64,000 bases of DNA from JAJFJD01 sp965228695 (GTDB lineage Bacteria; Pseudomonadota; Alphaproteobacteria; UBA8366): contig CBDDIB010000002.1 in the NCBI GenBank assembly GCA_965228695.1, positions 4,154,001 to 4,218,000 on the forward strand. Reading direction: 5' to 3'. The notes under the pieces are model-generated. The model worked only from the letters and a program-made list of their open reading frames with translations, made no database searches and was not told the DNA's origin. The position numbers and the translations under genes were made by a program. Shown in pieces: positions 34,439 to 43,736 of this stretch. Numbering within the stretch: the first letter of the stretch is position 1; each line of letters starts with the position of its first letter.

Positions 34439-35540
34439 CTTAAAGTATTCGCTCCGGGTGCTTTTCTCCCGGTTCAAACGACCCGGGTTCATCCGATACG
34501 GCCTACTGATCATCGGCCCGCTCGCACTCGCCTTGGTCGGCGCCTACTACTACGCCATCGGCGGCCGTTACGTTTCTACGGAGAATGCCTATGTGAAGGC
34601 GGACAAGATCGCGATCAGCACCGACGTATCGGGCCGCGTGACCAAGGTTAACGTAAAGGAAAACCAACTGGTCAAGGAAGGCGCGGTCCTGTTCGAATTG
34701 GATCGTGAGCCCTTTCAAATTGCCGTCGACAAGGCGGAGGCGGACCTGAAGGCGATCCGAAACGAAATCGAAGCGACCCGCAAGCTATTCCGGGAAAAAG
34801 AGGCCGACCTGAAAGAAGCGGCTAAGGACGTCGCCTTCTTCCGGAAGGAGTTCGAACGCCGCCGGTCCCTGATGAAACGGGGCGTGGTATCGCAATCGAG
34901 ATTCGACACGGCGGGCCGGAATTTGGAAGCGTCGCGCAACCGCATCGATAGTGTCCGCGAAGAGTTGGGCCGCATGATGGCGCGGTTGGGTGGCTCGCCG
35001 GAGGTCGCAACCGATCTCAACCCGGAGGTCCTAGCGGCGGAAGCGAAACTGAACGAGGCGAAACTCAACCTTTCGCACACGATCATCAAATCGCCGACCA
35101 ACGGGATCGTGACGAAGAACGACCTGCAGGACGGCGAGTTCGTCACAATGGGTCGACCGGTCTTCAGCATCGTCGCCTGGGACGATATCTGGATCGAAGC
35201 GAACTTGAAGGAAACCGAACTAACGCATGTGAACGAAGGCCAGTCGGCGACGATCACCGTAGATGCCTATCCAGACTTCAAATGGAAGGCACAGGTGAAA
35301 AGTATCGCGCCGGCGACAGGCGCGGAATTCTCCATCCTGCCGCCGCAGAACGCGACCGGGAACTGGGTCAAGGTGGTGCAACGCGTGCCGGTGCGACTGG
35401 AACTGACGGAAAAGGAATCCGGGCCGCCGCTGCGCGCCGGCATGAGCGTCATTGTCTCCATCGATACCCAGCATGAACGCGACCTGCCTCCCATCGTGGC
35501 GCGTGCCGTCGCCTTCATTAAGGGCGATAGCCAAAACTAG
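34428..35540 (+). CDS. HlyD/EmrA-family membrane fusion protein
   Basis: A 370-residue periplasmic adaptor with one N-terminal membrane segment (about 20-42). It has STENAYVKADKIAIS and VSGRVTKVNVKENQLVKEG as lipoyl-type halves around a coiled-coil hairpin (about 95-190), then IKSPTNGIVTKNDLQDGE and a beta-barrel with IWIEANLKETEL. This is EmrA-type architecture, normally paired with an MFS pump and an outer-membrane channel. No EmrB-like gene follows; the next genes are CoA-transferase and crotonase. The ATG at 34428 has GAGGAAG upstream. Confidence 0.88.
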   Translation: MSASLKYSLRVLFSRFKRPGFIRYGLLIIGPLALALVGAYYYAIGGRYVSTENAYVKADKIAISTDVSGRVTKVNVKENQLVKEGAVLFELDREPFQIAVDKAEADLKAIRNEIEATRKLFREKEADLKEAAKDVAFFRKEFERRRSLMKRGVVSQSRFDTAGRNLEASRNRIDSVREELGRMMARLGGSPEVATDLNPEVLAAEAKLNEAKLNLSHTIIKSPTNGIVTKNDLQDGEFVTMGRPVFSIVAWDDIWIEANLKETELTHVNEGQSATITVDAYPDFKWKAQVKSIAPATGAEFSILPPQNATGNWVKVVQRVPVRLELTEKESGPPLRAGMSVIVSIDTQHERDLPPIVARAVAFIKGDSQN

Positions 35541-35714
35541 ACCGGCCGCCGGCAGACGGCCAGCCGGTCAGCCGCCAACCCGCGGCGGTTCATATTACGC
35601 AGAGGCGTGCGGCAAGGCGGCGGCGTGCATCGATTCCCGCATTGCTCTACCCTGGCCTCGGCCGCATTCGCCGGTCCTCACCTCTAACTATCCATCCGCC
35701 GCGGAGGATCGCCC

Positions 35715-36902
35715 ATGTCCCATGAACGCCCGTTTGTCGGCCTGAAGGTCTGTGACATCTCGCAAGGCATCTCCGGTCCCTATTGCGGCATGATGCTGGC
35801 GCAATACGGCGCGGATGTGGTCAAGATCGAAGGCTTGAACGGAGATTGGATCCGCAATATGGGCGGGCGGATCGAAGGCGATCATTCGGCGCAATCGCTC
35901 GCCATGAACCGCGGCAAGCGCAGCATCGCGCTTGATCTCAAAAAACCGGAAGGTCTCGAGATCGCCCGGCGTTTCGCGCGCGAGGCGGACGTGGTCACGC
36001 AGAACTTCCGGCCCGGTGTCATCGAACGTCTGGGACTCGGCTACGACGACGTTTCGGCCGACAATCCCGACGTGATCTATCTCACCATTACCGGGTTCGG
36101 CACCACCGGGCCGCTCGGCAAACGGCCGGTCACCGACCAGATCATGCAGGGTTTTTCCGGGCTGCAATCGATCACCCGCGATCGCGACGGCGCGCCGATC
36201 GGTGTCGGCACCGCCATCATCGATTACATCACCGGCATCTATGGTTATCAGGCCGTCGCGACGGCGCTCTATGCCCGCGCCATGGGCTCCGGCGGCCGGC
36301 ATGTAAAGGTCAGCATGCTGCAGGCCGCGATTTCGGTGCAGGCCGGCCAATTCATCCGGCACCATACCCAAGGCAAGCAGCCGGCGGCGGCGGGCGTCCC
36401 GGTCGGCGTGTTCAGCACCAAGGAAGGCTACATCAGCCTCAGCTCGAACAAGCCAACGCATTTCGCCGAGGTGTGCGACCTGCTCGGTCTCGAAGACCTG
36501 AAAAGCAATCCGGACTACGACTCCCATAAGAAGCGCGTGTGGAAATCGGCCGAAATCGGCGCTGCCTTTCAAACCGTGCTGCTCGAAAGATCCGCCACGG
36601 AATGGGAAGAGAAGTTTAGCGCGCTGGGCCTGATGTGCACGCGGGTGAACGGCTACGGCGACCTGCTCGACCATGAACAGGTCAAGGCCGAGGAAATCTT
36701 TACCTGGGCCGAACAAACCGATACCGGCGCCATTCCGGTCCCCAACCTGCCCGGCGTCGATCCGGCCGCCCCGGACGACCCGCGCGCGACATCGCCCCGT
36801 ATCGGGGAACATACCCACACGCTGTTGACCGAACTTGGATACGACGCGGGCGCCATCGCCGCCCTCGCCGCAGACAACGTCATTCCAACCATCGAGACAT
36901 AA
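35715..36902 (+). CDS. CaiB/BaiF-family (class III) CoA-transferase
   Basis: A 395-residue class III CoA-transferase that exchanges CoA between an acyl-CoA and a free acid. The N-terminal block GLKVCDISQGISGPYCGMML, NRGKRSIALDLK and the catalytic Asp170 in TAIIDYITGIYGY are conserved. It leads a rightward run with a crotonase, a GST and a hydrolase, so it probably activates an organic acid for that pathway. The acid is not identifiable. Confidence 0.9.
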   Translation: MSHERPFVGLKVCDISQGISGPYCGMMLAQYGADVVKIEGLNGDWIRNMGGRIEGDHSAQSLAMNRGKRSIALDLKKPEGLEIARRFAREADVVTQNFRPGVIERLGLGYDDVSADNPDVIYLTITGFGTTGPLGKRPVTDQIMQGFSGLQSITRDRDGAPIGVGTAIIDYITGIYGYQAVATALYARAMGSGGRHVKVSMLQAAISVQAGQFIRHHTQGKQPAAAGVPVGVFSTKEGYISLSSNKPTHFAEVCDLLGLEDLKSNPDYDSHKKRVWKSAEIGAAFQTVLLERSATEWEEKFSALGLMCTRVNGYGDLLDHEQVKAEEIFTWAEQTDTGAIPVPNLPGVDPAAPDDPRATSPRIGEHTHTLLTELGYDAGAIAALAADNVIPTIET

Positions 36903-36942
36903 TTCGAAGAACTCCGAGCACTATGGAAGGATCACCCGAAGA

Positions 36943-37695
36943 ATGAGCGACAACCTGGTTACCTATGATTCGAAGGACAAGATCGCGTTTATCACGATCA
37001 ACCGCCCCGACAAACTGAACGCGTTGAGCAACGCGGTCGTGGTCGAAATCCGCGAGGCGATGATCCAATACCGCGATTCCGACGACCGCTGCGCCATCGT
37101 CAGCGGTGCGGGCGATCGCGCCTTCTCGGTCGGCGCCGACCTGAAGGATCCGCCGCGCGATCCCGACCTCTGGGAATGCATGCCCGGCGTCGGCGTGGAC
37201 GTCGACAAACCGCTTATCGCCGCCGTCTCCGGTTATTGCGTCGGCGGCGCCTATGTTCTGGTCCAGTTCTGCGACCTCGCCGTCGCTTCCGAAACCGCCG
37301 ACTTCTTCTATCCGGAAGCGCAGATCGGATTTTGCGGCGGGCTTATCGCCGGCTGTGCGGCCCGTATTCCGTACAAGATCGCCATGGAATTCATGCTCAC
37401 CGGCAAGCATTTCGACGCCCAGCGCGCCTATGAGGTCGGCATGGTGAACAAGGTCGTCCCGGCGGGCCAACACATCGAAGGAGCGATGGAATACGCCGAA
37501 GTGCTGCGCGACAGCGCCCCGCTCGTGGTCGGCGCGCTGAAGCGGTTCGTGCGCAACACGGTCATACCGCGCGGACCGTCCGAACAATCCGGGCTCGCCC
37601 AACGCGACCTCCTGGCGATCCGCCGCAGCGAGGACCAACAGGAAGGTGGCCGCGCCTTCCGCGAGAAACGCAAACCGGTCTTCACCGGCCGCTAG
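36943..37695 (+). CDS. Enoyl-CoA hydratase/isomerase family protein
   Basis: A 250-residue crotonase-fold enzyme. The oxyanion-hole segments are FSVGADLKD and CVGGAYVLVQFCD; Glu residues are present at both catalytic places, in YPEAQIGF and IAMEFMLTG, consistent with hydration of an enoyl-CoA. The ATG at 36943 has GGAAGG upstream; a longer frame overlaps the CoA-transferase end. It is 40 bases downstream of the CoA-transferase and likely acts on its product, an arrangement reminiscent of caiB-caiD. Confidence 0.88.
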   Translation: MSDNLVTYDSKDKIAFITINRPDKLNALSNAVVVEIREAMIQYRDSDDRCAIVSGAGDRAFSVGADLKDPPRDPDLWECMPGVGVDVDKPLIAAVSGYCVGGAYVLVQFCDLAVASETADFFYPEAQIGFCGGLIAGCAARIPYKIAMEFMLTGKHFDAQRAYEVGMVNKVVPAGQHIEGAMEYAEVLRDSAPLVVGALKRFVRNTVIPRGPSEQSGLAQRDLLAIRRSEDQQEGGRAFREKRKPVFTGR

Positions 37696-37810
37696 ACCGC
37701 GCGAAGGCACAGGCGCCAACGGGCGTCCGTGTTTTTCGTCCCCATTTCGGCGGATCGCGATTGTCGCGTATTCTGGGGCGGCAATCGTGTGCGCAGAAAG
37801 AAGAATCGCG

Positions 37811-38434
37811 ATGAAACTCTACATCACCCCCGGATCACCCTATGCCCGGATGGCGCGCGTCGTCGTCCAGGAAAAGGAGCTGGAAGATCGGGTCGAACTC
37901 GTCCAGGCGAAAACCCGGACCGAGAATTCGCCCTATTACGACATCAATCCGTCCGGGCGGGTCCCCTTCCTGTTGCTCGACGATGGCCGGCGTTTCGAAG
38001 AATCATCTCTGATCTGCCGCTATCTGGATTCGGTCGACGGTAACCCGACGCTCGACTCCGCCCCGGGCGCGCCGGAATGGGAGGTGTCGCGGCTGGAGTC
38101 GATGGCGCGCAGTATGCTCGACGGTATCAGCCTCTGGTCGCGCGAATACACCTACCGTCCCGCCGAGATCCGTTCGGACTTCATCATCGGTCACGAAACG
38201 GCCCGCGCCATGCGGATGCTCGATGTCTTCGAACGGGAGATTGAAAACCCGGTTTTGACGGGGCCGCTCAACATGGCGCAGCTGACGCTGGGCTGCACCC
38301 TGCACGGCCGCGACAAGCTCGCCGATGGTTTCGAATGGCGCGGCGAGCGGCCGAAACTGGCCACCTGGGTCGACGGCATCGGCGAACGGCCGTCGTTTGC
38401 ATCGACCAAACCGCCGCCCCGAAAACCGCACTAG
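37811..38434 (+). CDS. Glutathione S-transferase family protein
   Basis: A 207-residue cytosolic GST. The thioredoxin-like N-terminal half opens MKLYITPGSPYARMARVV, with NPSGRVPFLLLDDGR and the glutathione gamma-glutamyl site ESSLICRYLD; the C-terminal half is helical. Ser9 in PGSPYAR is the likely thiol-activating residue. It may conjugate, isomerise or dechlorinate a pathway intermediate. It is 25 bases upstream of an alpha/beta hydrolase on the same strand. Confidence 0.87.
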   Translation: MKLYITPGSPYARMARVVVQEKELEDRVELVQAKTRTENSPYYDINPSGRVPFLLLDDGRRFEESSLICRYLDSVDGNPTLDSAPGAPEWEVSRLESMARSMLDGISLWSREYTYRPAEIRSDFIIGHETARAMRMLDVFEREIENPVLTGPLNMAQLTLGCTLHGRDKLADGFEWRGERPKLATWVDGIGERPSFASTKPPPRKPH

Positions 38435-38459
38435 CCCCGCCAGGAAAAGGATACCCGCC

Positions 38460-39305
38460 ATGCCCAAGATCGACGTGAACGGCGTCAACATCTACTACGA
38501 GGAGGCGGGCAGCGGCGTGCCGATCCTGTTCCTGCACGAGTTCGCGGGAGACTACCGCAGTTGGGAGCCGCAGATGCGTTTCTTCGCGCGCCGCAACCGC
38601 TGCATCACGATGTCCAATCGCGGCTATCCGCCGTCGGATATTCCCGACGATCCGGACGCCTATTCGCAGGACATCTTCCTCGACGATATCCTCGGCGTGA
38701 TGGATGCGCTCGACATCGGCAAGGCGCATCTCTGCGGCCTGTCTGTTGGCGCGAACAGCGCCGTGTTCATGGGCATGCGCGCGCCGGAACGCTGCCTGTC
38801 GCTGGTCGTCGCCGGCGGCGGCCACGGCAGCGTCAAGGGTGCGGAAGACCGCGAAGAATTCGAACAGGATTTCTCGGTCCGCGCCGAACGCCTGCTGAAG
38901 GAAGGCATGGAGGTGATCGCCCGTGAGCAGGCCGAAAAACCGAACCGCCGCCCGATGAAGGCGAAGGATCCGCGCGGCTGGGCCGAATTCCGCGACCAGC
39001 TCATCGAGCATGATGCGAAAGGCTCCGCCTACACCGCCGTCGGCGTGCCGCTGAAACGCCCGAACTTCCAGGACATCGAAAAAGATCTCGCCACGATGGA
39101 CGTACCGACGCTGATCATCGTCGGCGACCAGGACGCCAACTGCATCGAAGGCAGCATCTTCTTGAAGCAGGCCCTGCCCCGCGCCGGCCTCGCCGTCTTC
39201 CCGATGAGCGGCCATCTGCTGCCGATCGAGGAACCGGACCTGTTCAACCGCATGATGCTGGAATTCATCACCCAGGCCGAAGCCGGGCGGTGGGAAAAGC
39301 CATAA
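38460..39305 (+). CDS. Alpha/beta hydrolase
   Basis: A 281-residue alpha/beta hydrolase. LFLHEFAGDYRSW is the oxyanion region, CGLSVGAN the nucleophile elbow (Ser95), VGDQDANC carries the Asp and MSGHLLPIEEP the His. The ATG at 38460 is preceded by AGGAAAAGG. It ends the CoA-transferase-crotonase-GST-hydrolase run and converges with a second crotonase three bases away. It may be a C-C or ester hydrolase for a ring-cleavage or lactone product; substrate not known. Confidence 0.86.
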   Translation: MPKIDVNGVNIYYEEAGSGVPILFLHEFAGDYRSWEPQMRFFARRNRCITMSNRGYPPSDIPDDPDAYSQDIFLDDILGVMDALDIGKAHLCGLSVGANSAVFMGMRAPERCLSLVVAGGGHGSVKGAEDREEFEQDFSVRAERLLKEGMEVIAREQAEKPNRRPMKAKDPRGWAEFRDQLIEHDAKGSAYTAVGVPLKRPNFQDIEKDLATMDVPTLIIVGDQDANCIEGSIFLKQALPRAGLAVFPMSGHLLPIEEPDLFNRMMLEFITQAEAGRWEKP

Positions 39306-39308
39306 CGG

Positions 39309-40109
39309 CTATTTGCCCTTGAACACCGCCGTGCGCTTCTCGACGAAGGCGGTCACGCCTTCCACGTGGTCCTCGGACATCATGCACTCGGCGAGGCTTC
39401 GGGTTTCCAGCGCCATCTGCTGCTCGATCGTGTTGTTCAGCGACGCGTTGAGCAGGGCCTTGGTGTTGCCGAGCGCTTTGGTCGCCGAACTGGCGAGCCG
39501 CTTGGCGATTTTCTCGGTCTCCTCGGCGAGTTTCTCCGGCGGTACGACCCAGTTCACCAAGCCGATCTCCTGCGCCGTGTCGGCGTCGAACAGGTCGCTG
39601 AGGAACGCGAGTTCGAACGCCTTCTTCATCCCCATCATGCGCGGCAGGAAGAAGGACGAGCCGCCGTCCGGGCTGACGCCGATCTTGGAGAAGGCAAAGG
39701 TGAACTTGGTGCCTTCCGCCGCAATCGCCAGATCGCAGGCGCCGACCAGCGACAACCCGCCGCCCGCGCAAGCGCCGTGCACGCTGGCCAGCACCGGCTT
39801 CGGCATGCGCCGCAGCGTCTGAATGCGGTAGTCGGTCACATGCATCGAGTGAAGCCGCTGCTTATAGCGCTCCTCCGCGGTCATGCTCTGCGTCGCCTCA
39901 TACATCGCCTTCACGTCGCCGCCGGCAAGGAAGCTCTTGCCCGCCCCGCGGAGCACGAGGCAGCGCACCGCGTCGTCCTGCTCCAGGTCGGCCAGGATGC
40001 CGACGAAGGCCTCGCGCATCTCCAGGTCCAGCGCGTTGCGCGCTTCCGGCCGGTTGAAGGTGATCCAGGCGATGCTGTCGCTGATGTCGACGAGGATCTT
40101 GTCGGTCAT
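39309..40109 (-). CDS. Crotonase-family enzyme, PaaG-like isomerase
   Basis: A 266-residue crotonase-fold protein. FLAGGDVKAMY and GACAGGGLSLVGACD form the oxyanion hole. At the first catalytic Glu position it has Ser (FAFSKIGVSPDGG), while Asp is kept in PDGG, the pattern of PaaG-type isomerases rather than hydratases. The ATG at 40109 has a GAGG-like site; an upstream in-frame ATG adds only six residues. It is leftward and lies downstream of a dienelactone-hydrolase gene. Confidence 0.87.
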   Translation of the reverse strand: MTDKILVDISDSIAWITFNRPEARNALDLEMREAFVGILADLEQDDAVRCLVLRGAGKSFLAGGDVKAMYEATQSMTAEERYKQRLHSMHVTDYRIQTLRRMPKPVLASVHGACAGGGLSLVGACDLAIAAEGTKFTFAFSKIGVSPDGGSSFFLPRMMGMKKAFELAFLSDLFDADTAQEIGLVNWVVPPEKLAEETEKIAKRLASSATKALGNTKALLNASLNNTIEQQMALETRSLAECMMSEDHVEGVTAFVEKRTAVFKGK

Positions 40110-40209
40110 GCCGAACCTCACTTTCAAATTTGTATCGTTCCAAAGTTACGGCGGCCGCGCCTTGGCTTCACGCGGCCGCCGCACCCGATCATGGAAACCG
40201 TCTCAGTGG

Positions 40210-40878
40210 TTACCCGACATACTGCGCGAACATCTCCATGGTGCGCTTATGGGACAGCTCCGCGCTTTCCTTGTGATACGACTCGCGGTCGTCGCACATG
40301 AAACCATGCCCCGCCGGATAGACGAAGGATGCCACGTCGGGGTGCTGCGCCTCGACCGCGCGGACCTTCTCCATCGGGATCGACGCATCGGTCTCGCCCC
40401 AATGGAATTCAAGCGGACATTTCGGCGTTTCGGTCATGAAGTCGGGCACCCGCCCGCCATAGTAACTCGACGCGCAGGCCAATCCGTCGACCCGGCAGGC
40501 CGACAGGAAGGTGACGCTGCCGCCCCAGCACCAGCCGGTGATGCCGACCTTGCCGGCCTCCGACAGGAGCGCCCGGGTCGCGTCGATATCCTTCATGACA
40601 TCGTCGAAATTGGAGGCCTGCATCGCGCCGATGCCTTTCTCGCGATCCTCGCCGGTGTAGCCGACCTCGATGCCGCGCTCTACCCGGTCGTAGAGCGCCG
40701 GAGCGATCGCCAGATAGCCCGCGGCCGCATAGGTGTCGGCCATCTGCCGAATATGCGAATTGACGCCGAACGCCTCCTGCACGACCAGAATTCCGCCCTT
40801 CGGCGTGCCCTCGGGATCGGCCCGGTAGGCGGCGAATGTGTGGCCGTCCGACGCCGTGATTTCGATATCGGTTCCCAT
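40210..40878 (-). CDS. Dienelactone hydrolase family protein
   Basis: A 222-residue dienelactone hydrolase. The triad is Cys117 in GWCWGG, Asp164 in GETDASI and His191 in PAGHGFMCDD. QEAFGVN near the start holds the regulatory Glu typical of the family. It opens carboxymethylenebutenolide-type lactones in chloroaromatic breakdown, although paralogues have wider roles. GAGGGAG lies about seven bases before the ATG at 40878. It precedes the PaaG-like gene by 100 bases. Confidence 0.9.
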   Translation of the reverse strand: MGTDIEITASDGHTFAAYRADPEGTPKGGILVVQEAFGVNSHIRQMADTYAAAGYLAIAPALYDRVERGIEVGYTGEDREKGIGAMQASNFDDVMKDIDATRALLSEAGKVGITGWCWGGSVTFLSACRVDGLACASSYYGGRVPDFMTETPKCPLEFHWGETDASIPMEKVRAVEAQHPDVASFVYPAGHGFMCDDRESYHKESAELSHKRTMEMFAQYVG

Positions 40879-41146
40879 TTTATGCTCCCTCATTCGGTTG
40901 TGGCGGCCGGATAGCGCCGCTTGGTGTTGAGGTAGACTGTACCGCAAACGCCCCATCCCCTGTCCAGCGCGAGGGCCCAGCACCATAATGCCGCACAGGT
41001 CTTTGCGGTTTGCCGGCCCAATTTGCTATATTGTTCCGGACAAATTCGTAAAATCGTGGATGTCGCCTCCCGACCCGCCGAGATCAGGCTCTCCCTGACG
41101 CGCGGGCCGCCTCTCCCTAAAGGCGACACGGCAAAGAGGACACAGC

Positions 41147-42031
41147 ATGTCGGAATCACGGCAAACAGCCCCCGAAGCCCAACCCTTCGAGAAAATCCAG
41201 GTCAGTCCCATCGCGGGCGCGATGGGCGCCGAAATCGGCGGCGTCGATCTGTCCCAGGCCGTGGACGACGCGACCTTCGCCGAGATTCACCGGGCCTGGC
41301 TCGAGAATAACGTGATCTTCTTCCGCGATCAGGACCTGACGCCGCAGCAATACCTGCGCTTCGCCAAGATGTGGGGCGGCATCCATCTACACCCCTACAT
41401 GAAGGGAATGGACGAGTTTCCCGAGATCTTCGAAATTATCAAGAAGGAAGGCGACGTTCAGAACTTCGGCAACCGGTGGCACACCGACCAGATGTTCTGT
41501 CCGGAACCGGCCAAGGCCACGATGTTGTATGCCAAGGAGGTTCCCGAAGCCGGCGGTGACACGCAATACAGCAACCTTTATCTCGCCTACGAGAGCCTGT
41601 CGGATGGCATGAAGGAAATGCTGTCCAAGATGCGCACCTACAACATGGGCGACAAGCGGTACGGCGGGCGGTCCCGGTCCGAGCGCTATCGCGACGGCAG
41701 CAGCATGGGCGACAAGGTCGCGCCGCCGAACAAGGACATCAATTCCGATCACCCGCTCATCCGCACGCATCCCGAGACGGGGCGTAAGGCGCTCTACATC
41801 GGGTCGCATACGGCAAAATTCCTCGGCCTGACCGACGAGGAAAGCGCGCCGCTGCTGAAATACCTGATGAACCATGCACGGCGGCCCGAGTTCACCTGCC
41901 GTTTCAACTGGAAACCCGGCTCGATCGCCTTGTGGGACAACCGCTGCTGTCAGCATTACGCGGTCAACGACTACCACGGTCAGCGGCGGCGGATGCACCG
42001 CATCACGATCCAAGGCGACACACCCTTCTAG
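41147..42031 (+). CDS. TauD/TfdA-family dioxygenase, tandem copy 1
   Basis: A 294-residue Fe(II)/2-oxoglutarate dioxygenase. The metal site is HTD in RWHTDQMF and the distal His in CCQHYAVNDYHGQ; the oxoglutarate Arg region is RRMHRITIQGD. About 14 bases downstream is a paralogue with the same motifs. The ATG at 41147 begins the conserved N-terminal stretch QVSPIAGAMGAEIGGVDL a few residues in. Substrate unknown. Confidence 0.9.
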   Translation: MSESRQTAPEAQPFEKIQVSPIAGAMGAEIGGVDLSQAVDDATFAEIHRAWLENNVIFFRDQDLTPQQYLRFAKMWGGIHLHPYMKGMDEFPEIFEIIKKEGDVQNFGNRWHTDQMFCPEPAKATMLYAKEVPEAGGDTQYSNLYLAYESLSDGMKEMLSKMRTYNMGDKRYGGRSRSERYRDGSSMGDKVAPPNKDINSDHPLIRTHPETGRKALYIGSHTAKFLGLTDEESAPLLKYLMNHARRPEFTCRFNWKPGSIALWDNRCCQHYAVNDYHGQRRRMHRITIQGDTPF

Positions 42032-42045
42032 CGGGAGAACTTGCA

Positions 42046-42942
42046 ATGCCGGATAGCGCAGCACTCGAGGCCGCCTCTCAAGACTACCGCACGATCGGGG
42101 TCGACCGCCTCGCGGGCGCCCTCGGCGCCGAAATCACGGGCGTCGACCTCGCCCAACCGCTGGGCAACGAGACCTTTGCGGAGATCCATCGCGCCTTTCT
42201 CGACCATCAGGTGATCTATTTCCGGGATCAGGACCTGACGCCCGAGCAATACATCGCCTTCGCCCGGCGCTGGGGCGACATCCATCTGCATCCGTTCAAC
42301 AAGCCGATGGACGGCTATCCGGAAATCATCGAGATGACCAAGCGCGAGAACGACACCTTCGCGCATGGCGCCCGCTGGCATTCCGACCAGATGTACACGC
42401 CGCAGCCGGCCATGGCGACGATGCTGTACGGCCGCGAAATTCCGCCGGCCGGCGGCGATACCATGTTCTCGAACCTGTATCTCGGCTACGAGACTCTGTC
42501 CGACGGCATGAAGGAAATGCTCGGCAACCTCAAAGCCGTGAACAACGGCGACAGCAAGAAGCACCCGACCGGGACGACGCGCGCCGAACGCGCCGCTGCC
42601 GGCACCGGGCAGATCGCGCAGAAAGACCCGAGCGAGATCGACATCCAGACGATCACCAGCCATCCGATCGTCCGCACCCACCCGGAGACCGGCCGCAAGG
42701 CGATCTACGTCGGCTCGCATACGGAACGTTTCGACGGCATGACCGACGAGGAAAGCGACCCGATCATCAAATATTTGATGGAGCACACGCACCGGCCGGA
42801 ATTCACCTGCCGCATGCGATGGGACGTGAATACCCTGGTGTTCTGGGACAACCGCTGTTGCCAGCATTGCGCCATCAACGACTACAACGGCCAGCGCCGC
42901 CGGGTGCAGAAGATCACGATCTCGGGCGACACGCCGTTCTAG
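42046..42942 (+). CDS. TauD/TfdA-family dioxygenase, tandem copy 2
   Basis: A 298-residue paralogue of the preceding gene, sharing AGALGAEITGVDL, YFRDQDLTPEQY, WHSDQMY, GGDTMFSNLYL, SDGMKEML, SHPIVRTHPETGRKA and QHCAINDYNGQRRR. It contains all three metal ligands. GGGAG precedes the ATG at 42046, 14 bases after the first copy's stop. The two probably arose by duplication and may have different substrates or form a heteromer; a middle segment (about residues 165-190) is the most divergent. Confidence 0.9.
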   Translation: MPDSAALEAASQDYRTIGVDRLAGALGAEITGVDLAQPLGNETFAEIHRAFLDHQVIYFRDQDLTPEQYIAFARRWGDIHLHPFNKPMDGYPEIIEMTKRENDTFAHGARWHSDQMYTPQPAMATMLYGREIPPAGGDTMFSNLYLGYETLSDGMKEMLGNLKAVNNGDSKKHPTGTTRAERAAAGTGQIAQKDPSEIDIQTITSHPIVRTHPETGRKAIYVGSHTERFDGMTDEESDPIIKYLMEHTHRPEFTCRMRWDVNTLVFWDNRCCQHCAINDYNGQRRRVQKITISGDTPF

Positions 42943-42966
42943 GCGCGGTCTCCTGACGGGCGACAG

Positions 42967-43641
42967 TCAGTCGTCTTTTGGATCGAGGATGTCGTCGACC
43001 ATGCGCTGGAATTCCGGGTCGTCCGGGTCGACTTTCCAGTTCTGCACGACCGCCTTGGGATGGAGTTTCGCGTTGAGACAGGCGAGATGAGCGAACCAGG
43101 ACCGGTCGAGCCGGTTGATCGGGTCGTCATCGACGCTGGCGATGGACAGCATTACCGCCTCTTCGCCGCCGATCGTTTCCTGGCAGAACGGGCAGATCGC
43201 GTTGATCTCGTCGGTCTTCTCCGATTTCTTTTTCGATGAGACGCCAGCGCTCGTGGAATCAAGGCGCGCGATCAAATCGGTGACCGAACGGTTCCAAGCC
43301 TCGACCTCGCCGGACTCCGCCCACAGGTCGACCAGCCCGGACCCCATCAGGACTCGAGAGACACTCTCCTGCGCCAGCTTCACCAGCGCCGGCTCGGGCG
43401 CGCCGAGCGCGTCCAGGCGTTTCGTCAACTCTTCGGGGCAATCGCCGGACGGACGGCCCATCATCGCCGCGACGACATCCGCGGCCGCCAGGGCTTCCGA
43501 CGCGACGGTGGCGTCGACGCTGGCGTCCTCGGACTCCGCGGCCTTCCGCAGCACGCTGACCAGATCATCCGCCCCCTGAACTTCGGCGATCAGGTCCATC
43601 GCGTCGTCATTTTCGAAATGACCAGTTCCCCAGGCGCCCAT
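42967..43641 (-). CDS. DUF4259-domain protein with C-terminal CxxC-HxxC motif
   Basis: A 224-residue protein. The N-terminal third starts MGAWGTGHFENDDAMD, the signature of DUF4259. A Lys-rich linker (SKKKSEKTD) leads to a C-terminal part with CPFCQETIGGEEAV and, about 30 residues later, FAHLACLNAKLH, a probable C2HC zinc site. AGGAG lies six bases before the ATG at 43641. The function of DUF4259 is not known; it is often seen in immunity-like or small accessory proteins. The zinc-like extension is unusual and stable enough to look deliberate. Confidence 0.78.
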   Translation of the reverse strand: MGAWGTGHFENDDAMDLIAEVQGADDLVSVLRKAAESEDASVDATVASEALAAADVVAAMMGRPSGDCPEELTKRLDALGAPEPALVKLAQESVSRVLMGSGLVDLWAESGEVEAWNRSVTDLIARLDSTSAGVSSKKKSEKTDEINAICPFCQETIGGEEAVMLSIASVDDDPINRLDRSWFAHLACLNAKLHPKAVVQNWKVDPDDPEFQRMVDDILDPKDD

Positions 43642-43736
43642 GGCGGATCTCCTTCGGACAGGATTGCCGAAACGCGACCTCCGCGGAACTCTGCCGGGGC
43701 ACGGTGAACAAATCGTTAGCCGCACTGCATCCGCAG

